Source: Sphingomonas sp. MA1305 (GTDB taxonomy: Bacteria; Pseudomonadota; Alphaproteobacteria; Sphingomonadales; Sphingomonadaceae). Taken from it: a DNA stretch of 64,000 nt. The position numbers were made by a program, and so were the translations under genes. Under the pieces are notes generated by a model. That model had not been told where the DNA came from. It was given only the letters and a program-made list of their open reading frames with translations, and did no database searches. Positions 25,397-33,014 of this stretch are shown piece after piece (within the stretch, counting starts at the first letter, position 1; every line of letters begins with the position of its first letter). The DNA lies in assembly GCF_016107325.1 (NCBI RefSeq), contig NZ_RCVT01000003.1, positions 310,001 to 374,000 on the forward strand. The letters are read 5' to 3'.

Positions 25397-26998
25397 TCAG
25401 TCATCATTGTCGCTATAGGCAAAGGGATCGGTGACCACCGGCCTGGTCGGCAGCGGCGGGCGAGGCAGCGCCTTGTCCGCATTGGCGGCGGAGAGCAAGA
25501 CGCCGGCGAGCACGATCGATCCCTGGCGCATGTCCTCCGCCTTCAGGTGGTCGTAGGTGTCGATCGCGCTGTGGTGGATGCGGCTGCCGTAGTCGAGCGG
25601 GTCCTGGATGAACTGGAAGCCCGGCACGCCAACCTGTTGCATGAAGACGTGATCGGTGCCGCCGGTCTGGCGCGCGACGACGTTGCCGGCGCCCATTGAA
25701 GCGTAGGGGGCCAGCCATTCGCGGAAGATCGGCACCACCGCCGGGTTGTTCTCCGCATACAGGCCGCGCAGCTTGCCCGAGCCGTTGTCGATGTTGAAAT
25801 AGGCGGCGAGGTCGCTGTAACCCGGCAGCGGCGTGATCGGCCAGCGATCGGAAAAGCCGTAGAAGCCCTTCATGCCAGCCGGCATCGCTTCGCCCGGTGC
25901 GCCGCGGCGGGCGAGATGCGCCTGCACATAGGCCATCGAGCCGAGCAGGCCCTGTTCCTCGCCCGCCCACAGGGCGAAGCGGATCGTCCGCTTCGGGCGC
26001 ACGCCGCTCGCCGCGAGGATGCGTGCCGCCTCCATGATCTCCGCCGAACCCGCGCCATTGTCGGCCGCGCCGTCGCCGGCGACCCAGCTGTCGAGATGCG
26101 CGCCGGCCATGACATAGCCGGCCTTCGGATCGGTGCCGGGGATCTCGGCGAAGACGTTGTACGCCTGCTGGTCGCTGTCGTCGAAGCGCACGTCGCTGGT
26201 GATCTCCAGCGTCGGCGCCGGACCGACCTTGGCCAGGCGAGCGAGGCGCAGATAATCCTCCTGCGCGATCTGCACCGAAGGCAGCGACGCCGTTTCGCCC
26301 GTGCCGAACAGATAGCCTTCGCCGGAGACGAGCTTGCCGTCGCGATAGGCCATGGTCGCGATCGCCACCGCGCCCTCGCTCTTCAGGAAGGCATCGAGCT
26401 TCTTGGTGAAGTCGAGCCGCTTCAGGCGGCGGTCGGTCGCGGCGGGATCGTAGGTCGGCTGCTGGAACTGGTCGAGCTTGCCGATGTCCTCGCCGGACAG
26501 GCGCTTGAACGGCGCGTCGGTCGCATCGCCTGCGGCACGGGGCAGGGTGACCATGACGATCTTGCCGGTCAGCTGGCCGTGATATTTCGCGAAGTCGCGT
26601 TCGGTGCTGATCGGAGCGACGACGACAGGCGCGGTGATCGTGCCGTTGGTCGCCGGCGTCCAGGCGACCGGAATGGCGGTCAGCTGCACCGCGCGCGGAG
26701 TCACCATGCGGACACTGGCGCGCTCGATCGACCAGCCGCGTCCGAAGGCGAAGCCTTCCTTGTGGACGTTCTTCAGTCCCCACTCGCGGAACTTGGCCTC
26801 GGTCCAGTCCTCCGCCCGACGCATCGCCGGCGAGTTGGTCAGGCGCGGGCCGATCACATCCGACAGATGCTGCGCGATCGGCATCACCTCGCTGTGGTTG
26901 GTGCCCTGATCGATGATCGCGTTGACCGCGCCGCGGTCCTGCGCGGTGGCGGCGCTGGCGAGCGCTACGGCGGACACGGCAAACAGCAGGTGACGCAT
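25397..26998 (-). CDS. Secreted M28-family metallopeptidase
   Basis: A 533-residue exported zinc peptidase with a Sec signal peptide (MRHLLFAVSAVALASAATAQ). A PA-type inserted domain (about 120-260) precedes the M28 catalytic domain. Metal ligands are visible as HLDSWVAGDGAADNGAG (His, Asp), WAGEEQGLLGS (catalytic Glu and ligand Glu) and the C-terminal His in SRIHHSAIDTYDHL. Members act as aminopeptidases or glutamate carboxypeptidases in the periplasm; the exact substrate is unknown. The ATG at 26998 is preferred because it starts the signal peptide; the frame upstream runs into the tRNA-Tyr gene. Confidence 0.9.
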   Translation of the reverse strand: MRHLLFAVSAVALASAATAQDRGAVNAIIDQGTNHSEVMPIAQHLSDVIGPRLTNSPAMRRAEDWTEAKFREWGLKNVHKEGFAFGRGWSIERASVRMVTPRAVQLTAIPVAWTPATNGTITAPVVVAPISTERDFAKYHGQLTGKIVMVTLPRAAGDATDAPFKRLSGEDIGKLDQFQQPTYDPAATDRRLKRLDFTKKLDAFLKSEGAVAIATMAYRDGKLVSGEGYLFGTGETASLPSVQIAQEDYLRLARLAKVGPAPTLEITSDVRFDDSDQQAYNVFAEIPGTDPKAGYVMAGAHLDSWVAGDGAADNGAGSAEIMEAARILAASGVRPKRTIRFALWAGEEQGLLGSMAYVQAHLARRGAPGEAMPAGMKGFYGFSDRWPITPLPGYSDLAAYFNIDNGSGKLRGLYAENNPAVVPIFREWLAPYASMGAGNVVARQTGGTDHVFMQQVGVPGFQFIQDPLDYGSRIHHSAIDTYDHLKAEDMRQGSIVLAGVLLSAANADKALPRPPLPTRPVVTDPFAYSDNDD

Positions 26999-27126
26999 GA
27001 TATTCCCCCCGGGTGTTTCGTTGCCGAGGGTGCTAAGGTCCGCTGTCGGACGATGCAAGCATGCCGTTGACAGGGGCGTTCGGCTTCGCCAATAGGCCGC
27101 CTCCGCTTCGAGGGAAGCGACACCCC

Positions 27127-27212
27127 GGAAGGGTGGCCGAGTGGTTAAAGGCAGCAGACTGTAAATCTGCCCACGCAAGTGTACGCTGGTTCGAATCCAG
27201 CCCCTTCCACCA
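27127..27212 (+). tRNA. tRNA-Tyr (GTA)
   Basis: An 86-base class II tRNA with acceptor GGAAGGG pairing CCCTTCC, discriminator A and an encoded CCA (27210-27212). The anticodon GTA is at 27161-27163 in CTGTAAAT. The T-loop is GGTTCGAATCC, and there is a long variable arm, as expected for bacterial tRNA-Tyr. The D-arm contains the usual AGTGGTTAAAGG. Confidence 0.97.
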
Positions 27213-27658
27213 TCGATCCGACATCGAGGGAGCAAGCGGGACGGCGCCGAGAGCGGCGGGCGACCCGTTGCCGCGCGCGAGTCTTGACAGAATTGTCGCC
27301 TGGATGTTGCGAATGGCGCATCTGTCGCGACAGTAAATTACACGATGAGAAAGAATCGGGTGAGCGCTGCATACGGCGTAGCGGCACGCGCGCGTGTAGG
27401 ACAGCGCGGTTTTTGGGTCGCCTTGACCTTGGCGTCGACATACATCGTCCCCGACTTCGTCAGCGCCAGCCCGGCGAAGGCCGGGTCGTAGGGTCAGCGC
27501 CAGCCCGGCGAAGGCCGGGGCTCAAGTGCGAGTCCGCTGTGGTCAGCGGATACGCTCCGTCACCTGGGCCTTCTCCTCTGGAGCCCGGCGTTCGCCGGGT
27601 GATCCCGGTGTGGATGCTTGGCCCCTTTTGGTTAGTCGGGGACGACGCGACCGACCGC
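27213..27658. other. 446-base gap without a supported gene
   Basis: No convincing coding sequence is present. The gap holds a perfect 12-base palindrome CTGTCGCGACAG (27322-27333), a cluster of REP-like elements (27459-27600) and TTGACA at 27284 without a matching -10 box. A small RNA is possible but I see no terminator to support one. Confidence 0.6.
27459..27600. repeat. Cluster of REP-like elements
   Basis: An identical 27-base unit occurs at 27459-27485 and 27493-27519, each containing the palindrome CCCGGC-GAAG-GCCGGG. A third, more divergent unit, CCCGGCGTTCGCCGGG, lies near 27584-27599. The core matches elements between sucB and lpdA. Two copies with an 8-base spacer are not a CRISPR array. 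Confidence 0.7.
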
Positions 27659-27877
27659 TTATTCGCCGCCCTGTACCGACAGATCCTCGGTGAGCTGGTC
27701 GTGAAGCGCGTCGGTATCCTTGTCCGACCGGACCGAATTCTGGGGGGCTGCCGGCTTCGCGCCGTCTTCGTCCACTTGTGCGGCGAGGGGTGTTTCGCCG
27801 GTGGTGTGCTGCGGCTGCATCGCTGCGCGCTGCGGAGTGTCGGTGATCGCGTCGGTGATCGGCTGATGGTCGGTCAT
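27659..27877 (-). CDS. Small acidic hypothetical protein
   Basis: A 72-residue hydrophilic, acidic protein with no signal peptide, Cys or membrane segment. The ATG at 27877 has a good Shine-Dalgarno (AGGAGAC, about 6 bases upstream). An ATG at 27946 would add 23 residues without a ribosome site and is less likely. The C-terminal half (SDKDTDALHDQLTEDLSVQ) could form a helix. It is divergent from the SRPBCC gene, whose promoter region it shares. Function unknown; a stress-related role is only a guess from its position. Confidence 0.6.
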   Translation of the reverse strand: MTDHQPITDAITDTPQRAAMQPQHTTGETPLAAQVDEDGAKPAAPQNSVRSDKDTDALHDQLTEDLSVQGGE

Positions 27878-27979
27878 GATTGTCTCCTGGCTGTTGCTGA
27901 CGAACGCGTGGCGGCACGGATCGGCCGCTCCGGCCGCAAAATTCATGTTTATCTGTTTTAATTCAGGGGTGTAACGGTT

Positions 27980-28004
27980 GGAACGGGCAACCGTCGCGGC
28001 GGTT
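27980..28004 (+). promoter_or_regulatory. Putative EcfG (general stress sigma) promoter
   Basis: GGAAC at 27980-27984 and GTT at 28002-28004 are separated by 17 bases, matching the alphaproteobacterial EcfG consensus (GGAAC-N16/17-GTT). The start of transcription would fall near 28010, leaving a short leader to the AGGAG at 28023 and the ATG at 28034. Downstream genes are of the type known to belong to general-stress regulons. Confidence 0.6.
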
Positions 28005-28033
28005 GGGCGGGCATTCGACTAGAGGAGATGCCG

Positions 28034-28621
28034 ATGTCCGACGCCCGTGAAGGCCTGAGCGACGACGCGCCGCTGTCCGCCTCCAAACAGGCCCATGCCG
28101 CCGATGCCGCGACCGACGCGCTGGTCGAGGGCAAGGGCTCGTCGGTGGTCGGCCGCGCCGTGACGATCAACCGTCCGGTGGCAGAGGTCTACGGCTATTT
28201 CCGCGACTTCCAGAACCTGCCGAGCTTCATGGAGAATGTCGTGTCGATCACCGTCGGCGACGCGCAGCGTTCGCACTGGGTGGTCAAGGCGCCGGGCGGT
28301 TCGACCGTCGAATGGGACGCGCGCATCACCGCCGAGGAGCAGAACCGCTTCATCGAATGGACCTCCGAGCCGGGCGCCGACGTCGCCAACAGCGGCCGTG
28401 TCGAATTCCGCGACGCCGGTGCGCGCGGCACGGTGGTGAGCGCGACGATCGCCTATGATCCGCCAGGCGGCATCATCGGCAAGGTGATCGCCAAGATGTT
28501 CCAGCGGGAACCGGCGATCCAGGCCCGTCGTGACCTGCGCCGCTTCAAGCAGTTGATGGAAACCGGCGAGATCGCGACCCCCGCGATGAATCCCAAGCAG
28601 TTCGAGGAGATGGGCCTGTGA
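28034..28621 (+). CDS. SRPBCC-family (cyclase/dehydrase-like) protein
   Basis: A 195-residue soluble protein. The central domain (about 40-180) has the SRPBCC/START-like pattern [20 protein letters not shown] and [18 protein letters not shown], a hydrophobic-ligand-binding fold seen in polyketide cyclase-like and coenzyme Q-binding proteins. The specific ligand is not known. The ATG at 28034 sits 6 bases from AGGAG, whereas the ATG at 28028 abuts it, so 28034 is preferred. The stop overlaps the GTG of the next gene (GTGA), and the gene lies directly behind the putative EcfG promoter. Confidence 0.82.
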   Translation: MSDAREGLSDDAPLSASKQAHAADAATDALVEGKGSSVVGRAVTINRPVAEVYGYFRDFQNLPSFMENVVSITVGDAQRSHWVVKAPGGSTVEWDARITAEEQNRFIEWTSEPGADVANSGRVEFRDAGARGTVVSATIAYDPPGGIIGKVIAKMFQREPAIQARRDLRRFKQLMETGEIATPAMNPKQFEEMGL

Positions 28622-29805
28622 GAGCGCTGGCTTGGCATGGCAAGCATGACGTCCGCATGGACACGGTGGACGATCCGGAGATCGTCAATCCGCGCGACTG
28701 CATCATCAAGGTGACGTCGACCGCGATCTGCGGATCGGACCTGCATCTCTACGACGGCTATATTCCGACGATGCAGGCGGGCGACGTGCTCGGCCATGAA
28801 TTCATGGGCGAAGTGGTCGAGGTCGGCGCCAAGTCGACGCTGAAGAAGGGCCAGCGCGTCGTGGTGCCGTTCACCATTTCGTGCGGCAGCTGCTACCATT
28901 GCAACAAGCACCAATATTCGGCCTGCCCGAACGGCTTGCCCGCCGACAATCAGGACATTGCCATGTCCTTGTACGGGCAGGAGATGTCGGGCCTGTTCGG
29001 CTATAGCCACATGACCGGCGGCTATGCCGGGGGACAGGCGGAATATGTCCGCGTGCCGTTCAGCGACGTCGGCCCCATCGTGGTCCCCGATGGGGTCGAC
29101 GACGACAAGGTGCTGTTCCTGTCCGACATCCTGCCGACCGGTTGGCAGGCGGCGGAATATGCGCAGATCGAGCCGGGCGATACCGTCGCGGTGTGGGGCT
29201 GCGGCCCGGTCGGGCTGTTCGCGGTACAATCCGCCTTCCTGATGGGCGCCGAGCGGGTCATCGCGATCGATCACTTCCCGCATCGCCTTGAACTCGCCAA
29301 GCGCTTCGGCGCGGAGACGATCAACTTCGAGGAAAGCGCCACCTATGAGGCGCTGATGGAGATGACCGGCGGCATCGGCCCCGATGCGGTGATCGACGCC
29401 GTCGGGCTGGAGGCGCACGGCCTGTTCGTCGACAATGTCATCGACCAGATCAAGGCGTCGACCTTCCTGGGCACCGACCGGCCGCATTCGATCCGCCAGG
29501 CGATCATCGCCTGTCGCAAGGGCGGGCGGGTGTCGATGCCGGCGGTCTATGGCGGCTTCGTCGACAAGTTCCCGCTCGGCGCCTTCATGGAGAAGGGGCT
29601 GACGCTGAAGACCGGCCAGACCCACGTCCAGCACTACATGCCCGCGCTGCTCAACGCGATCATGGAGGGCAAGATCGACACCGAATTCCTGATCTCCCAC
29701 CGCATGCCGCTCGAGGACGCGCCCAAGGGCTACAAGATGTTCCACGACCAGCAGAACGAGGTGACGAAGATCGTGCTGAAGCCGGGCATGGCGGCGGCGG
29801 CGTGA
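28618..29805 (+). CDS. Zinc-dependent alcohol dehydrogenase
   Basis: A 395-residue MDR-family enzyme. Catalytic zinc ligands are likely in [16 protein letters not shown] and the [12 protein letters not shown] motif. A structural-zinc lobe carries four Cys ([16 protein letters not shown]). The NAD(P)-binding region is [14 protein letters not shown] followed by the acidic residue in VIAIDHF. It resembles the formaldehyde dehydrogenase-like branch, in which a long insertion precedes the nucleotide domain. Substrate unknown. Start is GTG at 28618, coupled to the SRPBCC gene. Part of the stress-type block. Confidence 0.88.
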   Translation: MRALAWHGKHDVRMDTVDDPEIVNPRDCIIKVTSTAICGSDLHLYDGYIPTMQAGDVLGHEFMGEVVEVGAKSTLKKGQRVVVPFTISCGSCYHCNKHQYSACPNGLPADNQDIAMSLYGQEMSGLFGYSHMTGGYAGGQAEYVRVPFSDVGPIVVPDGVDDDKVLFLSDILPTGWQAAEYAQIEPGDTVAVWGCGPVGLFAVQSAFLMGAERVIAIDHFPHRLELAKRFGAETINFEESATYEALMEMTGGIGPDAVIDAVGLEAHGLFVDNVIDQIKASTFLGTDRPHSIRQAIIACRKGGRVSMPAVYGGFVDKFPLGAFMEKGLTLKTGQTHVQHYMPALLNAIMEGKIDTEFLISHRMPLEDAPKGYKMFHDQQNEVTKIVLKPGMAAAA

Positions 29806-29813
29806 CAGCTGAA

Positions 29814-29909
29814 CGTCATCCCCGCGCAGGCGGGGATCCAGAGACGCTGACGGTGCGGCTCTATCAAGGACGTAAGCGTGTCTGGATTCCCGCCTTCGCG
29901 GGAATGACG
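29814..29909. repeat. Inverted pair of REP-like elements
   Basis: Two 29-base elements (29814-29842 and 29881-29909) lie head-to-head, with only three mismatches between one and the reverse complement of the other. Each begins CGTCAT, has a GC-rich hairpin core and ends near ATCCAGA. They flank a 38-base spacer and fill the gap between the alcohol dehydrogenase and the SDR. This is a classic REP doublet (BIME-like). Confidence 0.85.
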
Positions 29910-29928
29910 AAGGAGAGGAGTGAAGGGA

Positions 29929-30714
29929 ATGGCCGATAAATTCGCGATCATCACCGGGGCCTCGACGGGCATTGGCTTCGAACTCGCCACGCTGGCGGCG
30001 AAGAACGGCTACGACATTCTGGTCGTCGCCGACGAGCCGTTGATCGACGCCGCCGCGGCGGACTTCAAGCAGTTCGGTACCGAGGTACGCTCGGTGCAGG
30101 CGGACCTGTCGACGATCGACGGCGTCGATACGCTGCTGAGCGCGACCAACGGGCGGCAGGTTGACCTGCTGTGCGCCAATGCCGGTCACGGCCTGGGTCG
30201 CGCCTTCCTCGACCAGGAGGTCAAGGACTGGCGGCTGGTGGTCGACACCAACATCACCGGCACCACCTATCTCCTCCAGAAAGTGCTGCGCGACATGGTC
30301 GCGCGCAATGACGGCAAGGTGCTGGTGACCGGCTCGATCGCCGGCTACATCCCCGGCGCGTTCCAGGCGGTGTACAACGGCACCAAGGCGTTCATCGACA
30401 GCTTCGTCGCGGCGATCCAGAACGAGATCAAGGATGCCGACGGCGTCACGCTGACCAATCTGATGCCGGGGCCGACCGACACCGAATTCTTCGCCCGCGC
30501 CGACATGCTCGACACCGACGTCGGCACCGATCCTAAGAAGGCGGACCCGGCCAAGGTCGCGCAGGACGGCTGGGACGCGCTGATGGCGGGCAAGGCGGCG
30601 GTCGCCTCCGGCCTCAAGAACAAGCTGCAATCGGCGATCGCCAACGTCACGCCCAATGCGGTGCTGGCGGAGCAGCATCGCAACATGGCCGAGCCCGGCA
30701 CCGCCAAGAACTGA
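29929..30714 (+). CDS. Short-chain dehydrogenase/reductase
   Basis: A 261-residue NAD(P)-dependent oxidoreductase of the classical SDR family. The cofactor motif TGASTGIGFEL is at the N-terminus and the active-site motif YNGTKAF (Tyr-x3-Lys) follows the Ser of VTGSIAG. NAG motif equivalent is LLCANAGHGLG. The ATG at 29929 is 8 bases from AGGAGAGGAG; the GTG at 29920 lies inside that ribosome site and is rejected. Substrate unknown. It follows the alcohol dehydrogenase after a REP doublet. Confidence 0.9.
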   Translation: MADKFAIITGASTGIGFELATLAAKNGYDILVVADEPLIDAAAADFKQFGTEVRSVQADLSTIDGVDTLLSATNGRQVDLLCANAGHGLGRAFLDQEVKDWRLVVDTNITGTTYLLQKVLRDMVARNDGKVLVTGSIAGYIPGAFQAVYNGTKAFIDSFVAAIQNEIKDADGVTLTNLMPGPTDTEFFARADMLDTDVGTDPKKADPAKVAQDGWDALMAGKAAVASGLKNKLQSAIANVTPNAVLAEQHRNMAEPGTAKN

Positions 30715-30734
30715 ACCAAGCAGGAGGACCGACA

Positions 30735-31220
30735 ATGAACCGCATCCTTACCGCCGCCGCCATCGCGGCCATCCCCTTCGCCGCCGCCGTGGCGCAGACG
30801 CCGATGAGCGGCATGACCTATGTCGCCAAGGCCGGCGCCGGCGACCAATATGAGATCCAGTCGAGCAAGCTGCTGCTGCAGACGACGCAGAACGCCAAGC
30901 TGCGCAGTTTCGCCAACATGATGATCCAGGATCACACCAAGAGCACCGCCGAGGTCAAGGCGGCGGCGCAGCAGGCGCGCATGACCCCGCCGCCGCCGAA
31001 GCTCGATGCGATGGGCACGCGCGACGTCGCCGCGCTGCGCGCCGCCAAGGGCACCGCCCGCGACCAATTGTACGTCACCCAGCAGAAGGCAGCGCACCAG
31101 CGCGCGCTGGCGCTGCACCAGGGCTATGCCGCCAGCGGCACGGTCGCACCGCTGAAGGCGGTTGCGGCGAAGGTCGCGCCGGTGGTGCAGACGCACATCA
31201 CCGAACTCCAGTCGATGTAA
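30735..31220 (+). CDS. DUF4142 family secreted protein
   Basis: A 161-residue exported protein with a signal peptide (cleavage near AAVAQ). The mature part is helix-rich and resembles DUF4142 ferritin-like four-helix proteins, with AGAGDQYEIQSSKLLLQTTQ and FANMMIQDHTKSTAEVK. Function of the family is unknown; it is often associated with stress or envelope functions. A GGAGG Shine-Dalgarno precedes the ATG by 6 bases, and the SDR gene ends 20 bases before. A strong terminator follows. Confidence 0.85.
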   Translation: MNRILTAAAIAAIPFAAAVAQTPMSGMTYVAKAGAGDQYEIQSSKLLLQTTQNAKLRSFANMMIQDHTKSTAEVKAAAQQARMTPPPPKLDAMGTRDVAALRAAKGTARDQLYVTQQKAAHQRALALHQGYAASGTVAPLKAVAAKVAPVVQTHITELQSM

Positions 31221-31252
31221 GGCGGCGCAGCGCCGCAAGGTTCGTCGCGCGG

Positions 31253-31293
31253 ACGGGACGGGGCATGCTTGCGCACCCCGTCCCGTTTCGTTT
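31253..31293 (+). terminator. Rho-independent terminator after DUF4142 gene
   Basis: An 11-base perfect stem (ACGGGACGGGG / CCCCGTCCCGT) is followed by TTCGTTT. It ends the stress-type block just before tRNA-Gly. Confidence 0.85.
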
Positions 31294-31325
31294 AAGGGCT
31301 CAACCCTCGATGGCGATCCGCCCTC

Positions 31326-31399
31326 GCGGGTATAGCACAATGGTAGTGCAGCAGCCTTCCAAGCTGAATACACGGGTTCGATTCCCGTTACCCGCTCCA
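31326..31399 (+). tRNA. tRNA-Gly (TCC)
   Basis: A 74-base tRNA including encoded CCA (31397-31399). The acceptor GCGGGTA pairs TACCCGC with discriminator T. The anticodon TCC is at 31358-31360 in the loop CTTCCAA, and the T-arm is CGGGTTCGATTCCCG. The top pair of the anticodon stem appears to be G-A, a minor irregularity. Confidence 0.95.
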
Positions 31400-31509
31400 T
31401 CGCCCCACGCGGCCTGACTGGCGGTTCCGAACCGAAGCCATGCGGCTCTTAATTTCCTCGGCGGCATAGTTCACGGCTTGCTTACCACTGCCGCGCTAGC
31501 ACAGCCGGC

Positions 31510-32787
31510 ATGTATCACGATCCGGCGCTCGCGGCGCCTATCCAGCAGGCGAAGCGGCCGGCGTCCGCGGTGAGCAGCGGGGTCGGACTGGCGGGGCTCG
31601 TCGGCTTCGCGCTGTGGGTGAGCGTCGCGCGCCATGTCGGCATGGACGGACCCTATGCGGCGCTGGTCGCGCTCGCCGCCTGCGCGATGCCGATGGTCGG
31701 CTGGTCGCTGATCGTCGACACGGTGCACCGGCGCGCCAGCACCGGCATCGACTGGACCCTGCCGCGCGAACGGCGGGCGACGCTGGACGTCAGCCTGACC
31801 AAGCTGTTCGGCCTGTACGCGACCTGGGCGGGGATCGCGCTGATCTATTGCATCTGCCGCTTCTACTGGCGCGGGCCGTTCGCCTTCGCGATGGAATGGC
31901 TGGCGCGGGCGATGCCGTTCGTCGCGGTGCTGGCGGTGCCCTATGTGCTGTGGCTCGACCGGCGGCTGGTGGACTCACGCGACGGCGCCTGGCATTTCGG
32001 CACCTGGCTGTCGGGCCGGTCCGGCTGGCAGGCGGAGGCGATCTACGGCCATCTGCGGGCCTGGGCGGTGAAGGCTTTCTTCCTCGCCTTCATGCTGGCG
32101 GTGGTGCCGGGGGGCTGGAGCGATCTGATCCGCACCGACCTGACCCAGGCGGTGCGCGATCCGGTCGCGCTGACGCAATGGCTGATCGGCCTGATGTTCA
32201 GCGTCGACGTGATGTTCGCGACGGTCGGCTATGTGCTGACGCTGCGCCCGCTCGACGCGCATATCCGCAGCGCCAATCCGTTCGCCGCGGCGTGGACGGC
32301 GGCGCTGATCTGCTATCCGCCCTTCATCCTGATGGAGAGCGGCGGTCCGCTCGATTATCACCCCGGCACCCAGGATTGGGCGACCTGGTTCCAGTGGCAT
32401 CCCTGGCTGCTCGCCGGCTGGGGGGCGATGCTGGTCGCGCTGACCGCGATCTACGCCTGGGCGACGGTGGCATTCGGCCTGCGCTTTTCCAACCTGACCA
32501 ACCGCGGCATCCTGACGCACGGTCCCTATGCGCTGTCGCGGCACCCGGCCTATTTGTCGAAGAACCTGTTCTGGTGGGCGTCGACGCTGCCGGTGCTGAC
32601 CACGGGCAGCGTCGTCGACGCGGTGCGGGCGACGGCGCTGATGGGGGTGGTCAGTGGCGTCTATTACTGGCGCGCCCGGACCGAGGAGCGGCATCTGCGA
32701 CTCGATCCGGATTATGTCGCCTACGATGCCTGGATCGCCCGCCATGGCGCGGTGCCGCGCTTCCTGCGCTGGATGGTAGCGCGCTGA
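31510..32787 (+). CDS. Isoprenylcysteine carboxyl methyltransferase-like membrane protein
   Basis: A 425-residue polytopic protein with about 8-9 hydrophobic segments. The C-terminal third matches the ICMT/PEMT methyltransferase fold: GPYALSRHPAYLSKNLFWW and the later ARTEERHLRLDPDYVAYDAW contain the conserved RHPxY and ExxL/Y residues that bind S-adenosylmethionine. The N-terminal 250 residues form an extra membrane domain not usual in short bacterial ICMT homologues. Substrate unknown; phospholipid or small-molecule methylation is possible. It stands alone with no strong operon neighbour. Confidence 0.75.
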   Translation: MYHDPALAAPIQQAKRPASAVSSGVGLAGLVGFALWVSVARHVGMDGPYAALVALAACAMPMVGWSLIVDTVHRRASTGIDWTLPRERRATLDVSLTKLFGLYATWAGIALIYCICRFYWRGPFAFAMEWLARAMPFVAVLAVPYVLWLDRRLVDSRDGAWHFGTWLSGRSGWQAEAIYGHLRAWAVKAFFLAFMLAVVPGGWSDLIRTDLTQAVRDPVALTQWLIGLMFSVDVMFATVGYVLTLRPLDAHIRSANPFAAAWTAALICYPPFILMESGGPLDYHPGTQDWATWFQWHPWLLAGWGAMLVALTAIYAWATVAFGLRFSNLTNRGILTHGPYALSRHPAYLSKNLFWWASTLPVLTTGSVVDAVRATALMGVVSGVYYWRARTEERHLRLDPDYVAYDAWIARHGAVPRFLRWMVAR

Positions 32788-32809
32788 CCTCCCTGCCGGC
32801 GTGACGCGC

Positions 32810-32928
32810 GCGGAAGGTCGCAAAGGTCTCACCTGTGCGCCTTCGCGACCCGACCTCCCGACTTCGGAAAGTCTCGAAAGTCGCACCGGTACACGGCCGT
32901 CCGGCCGCGGAAGGTCGCAAACGTCTCA
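32810..32928. repeat. Degenerate repeats in the ICMT-like/gshA gap
   Basis: A 22-base unit containing GGAAGGTCGCAAA-GTCTCA occurs at 32810-32831 and 32907-32928 with one mismatch. A more divergent copy, GGAAAGTCTCGAAAGTCGCA, starts at 32866. The last copy is followed by a GTCTC-AGCC-GAGAC hairpin (32923-32936). Purpose unknown. Confidence 0.6.
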
Positions 32929-33014
32929 GCCGAGACGAATGGGGGCGGCGCCTGTGATCGACGATAAGAAAGAGCCGCGGTCAGCATAGCCGCCGCGGCC
33001 CGTGTAGGACAGCG

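Noticed and set aside
27284..27312. Possible sigma-70 promoter for a small RNA (TTGACA)
   Set aside because: The -10 position reads TTGCGA, a poor match, and no downstream terminator defines a transcript.
27459..27519. Possible CRISPR array
   Set aside because: Only two copies with an 8-base spacer, each containing its own hairpin; this is a REP-type repeat and no cas gene is present.
28453..30735. A 760-codon open frame on the minus strand across the ADH and SDR genes
   Set aside because: It is antisense to two well-supported enzymes and its sequence is His/Arg/Asp-rich with no domain. Long antisense frames are expected in high-GC DNA.
27127..31399. Genomic island between two tRNA genes
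   Set aside because: Composition is like the flanks, no integrase or att repeat of the tRNA 3' end is visible, and the genes are ordinary chromosomal types.
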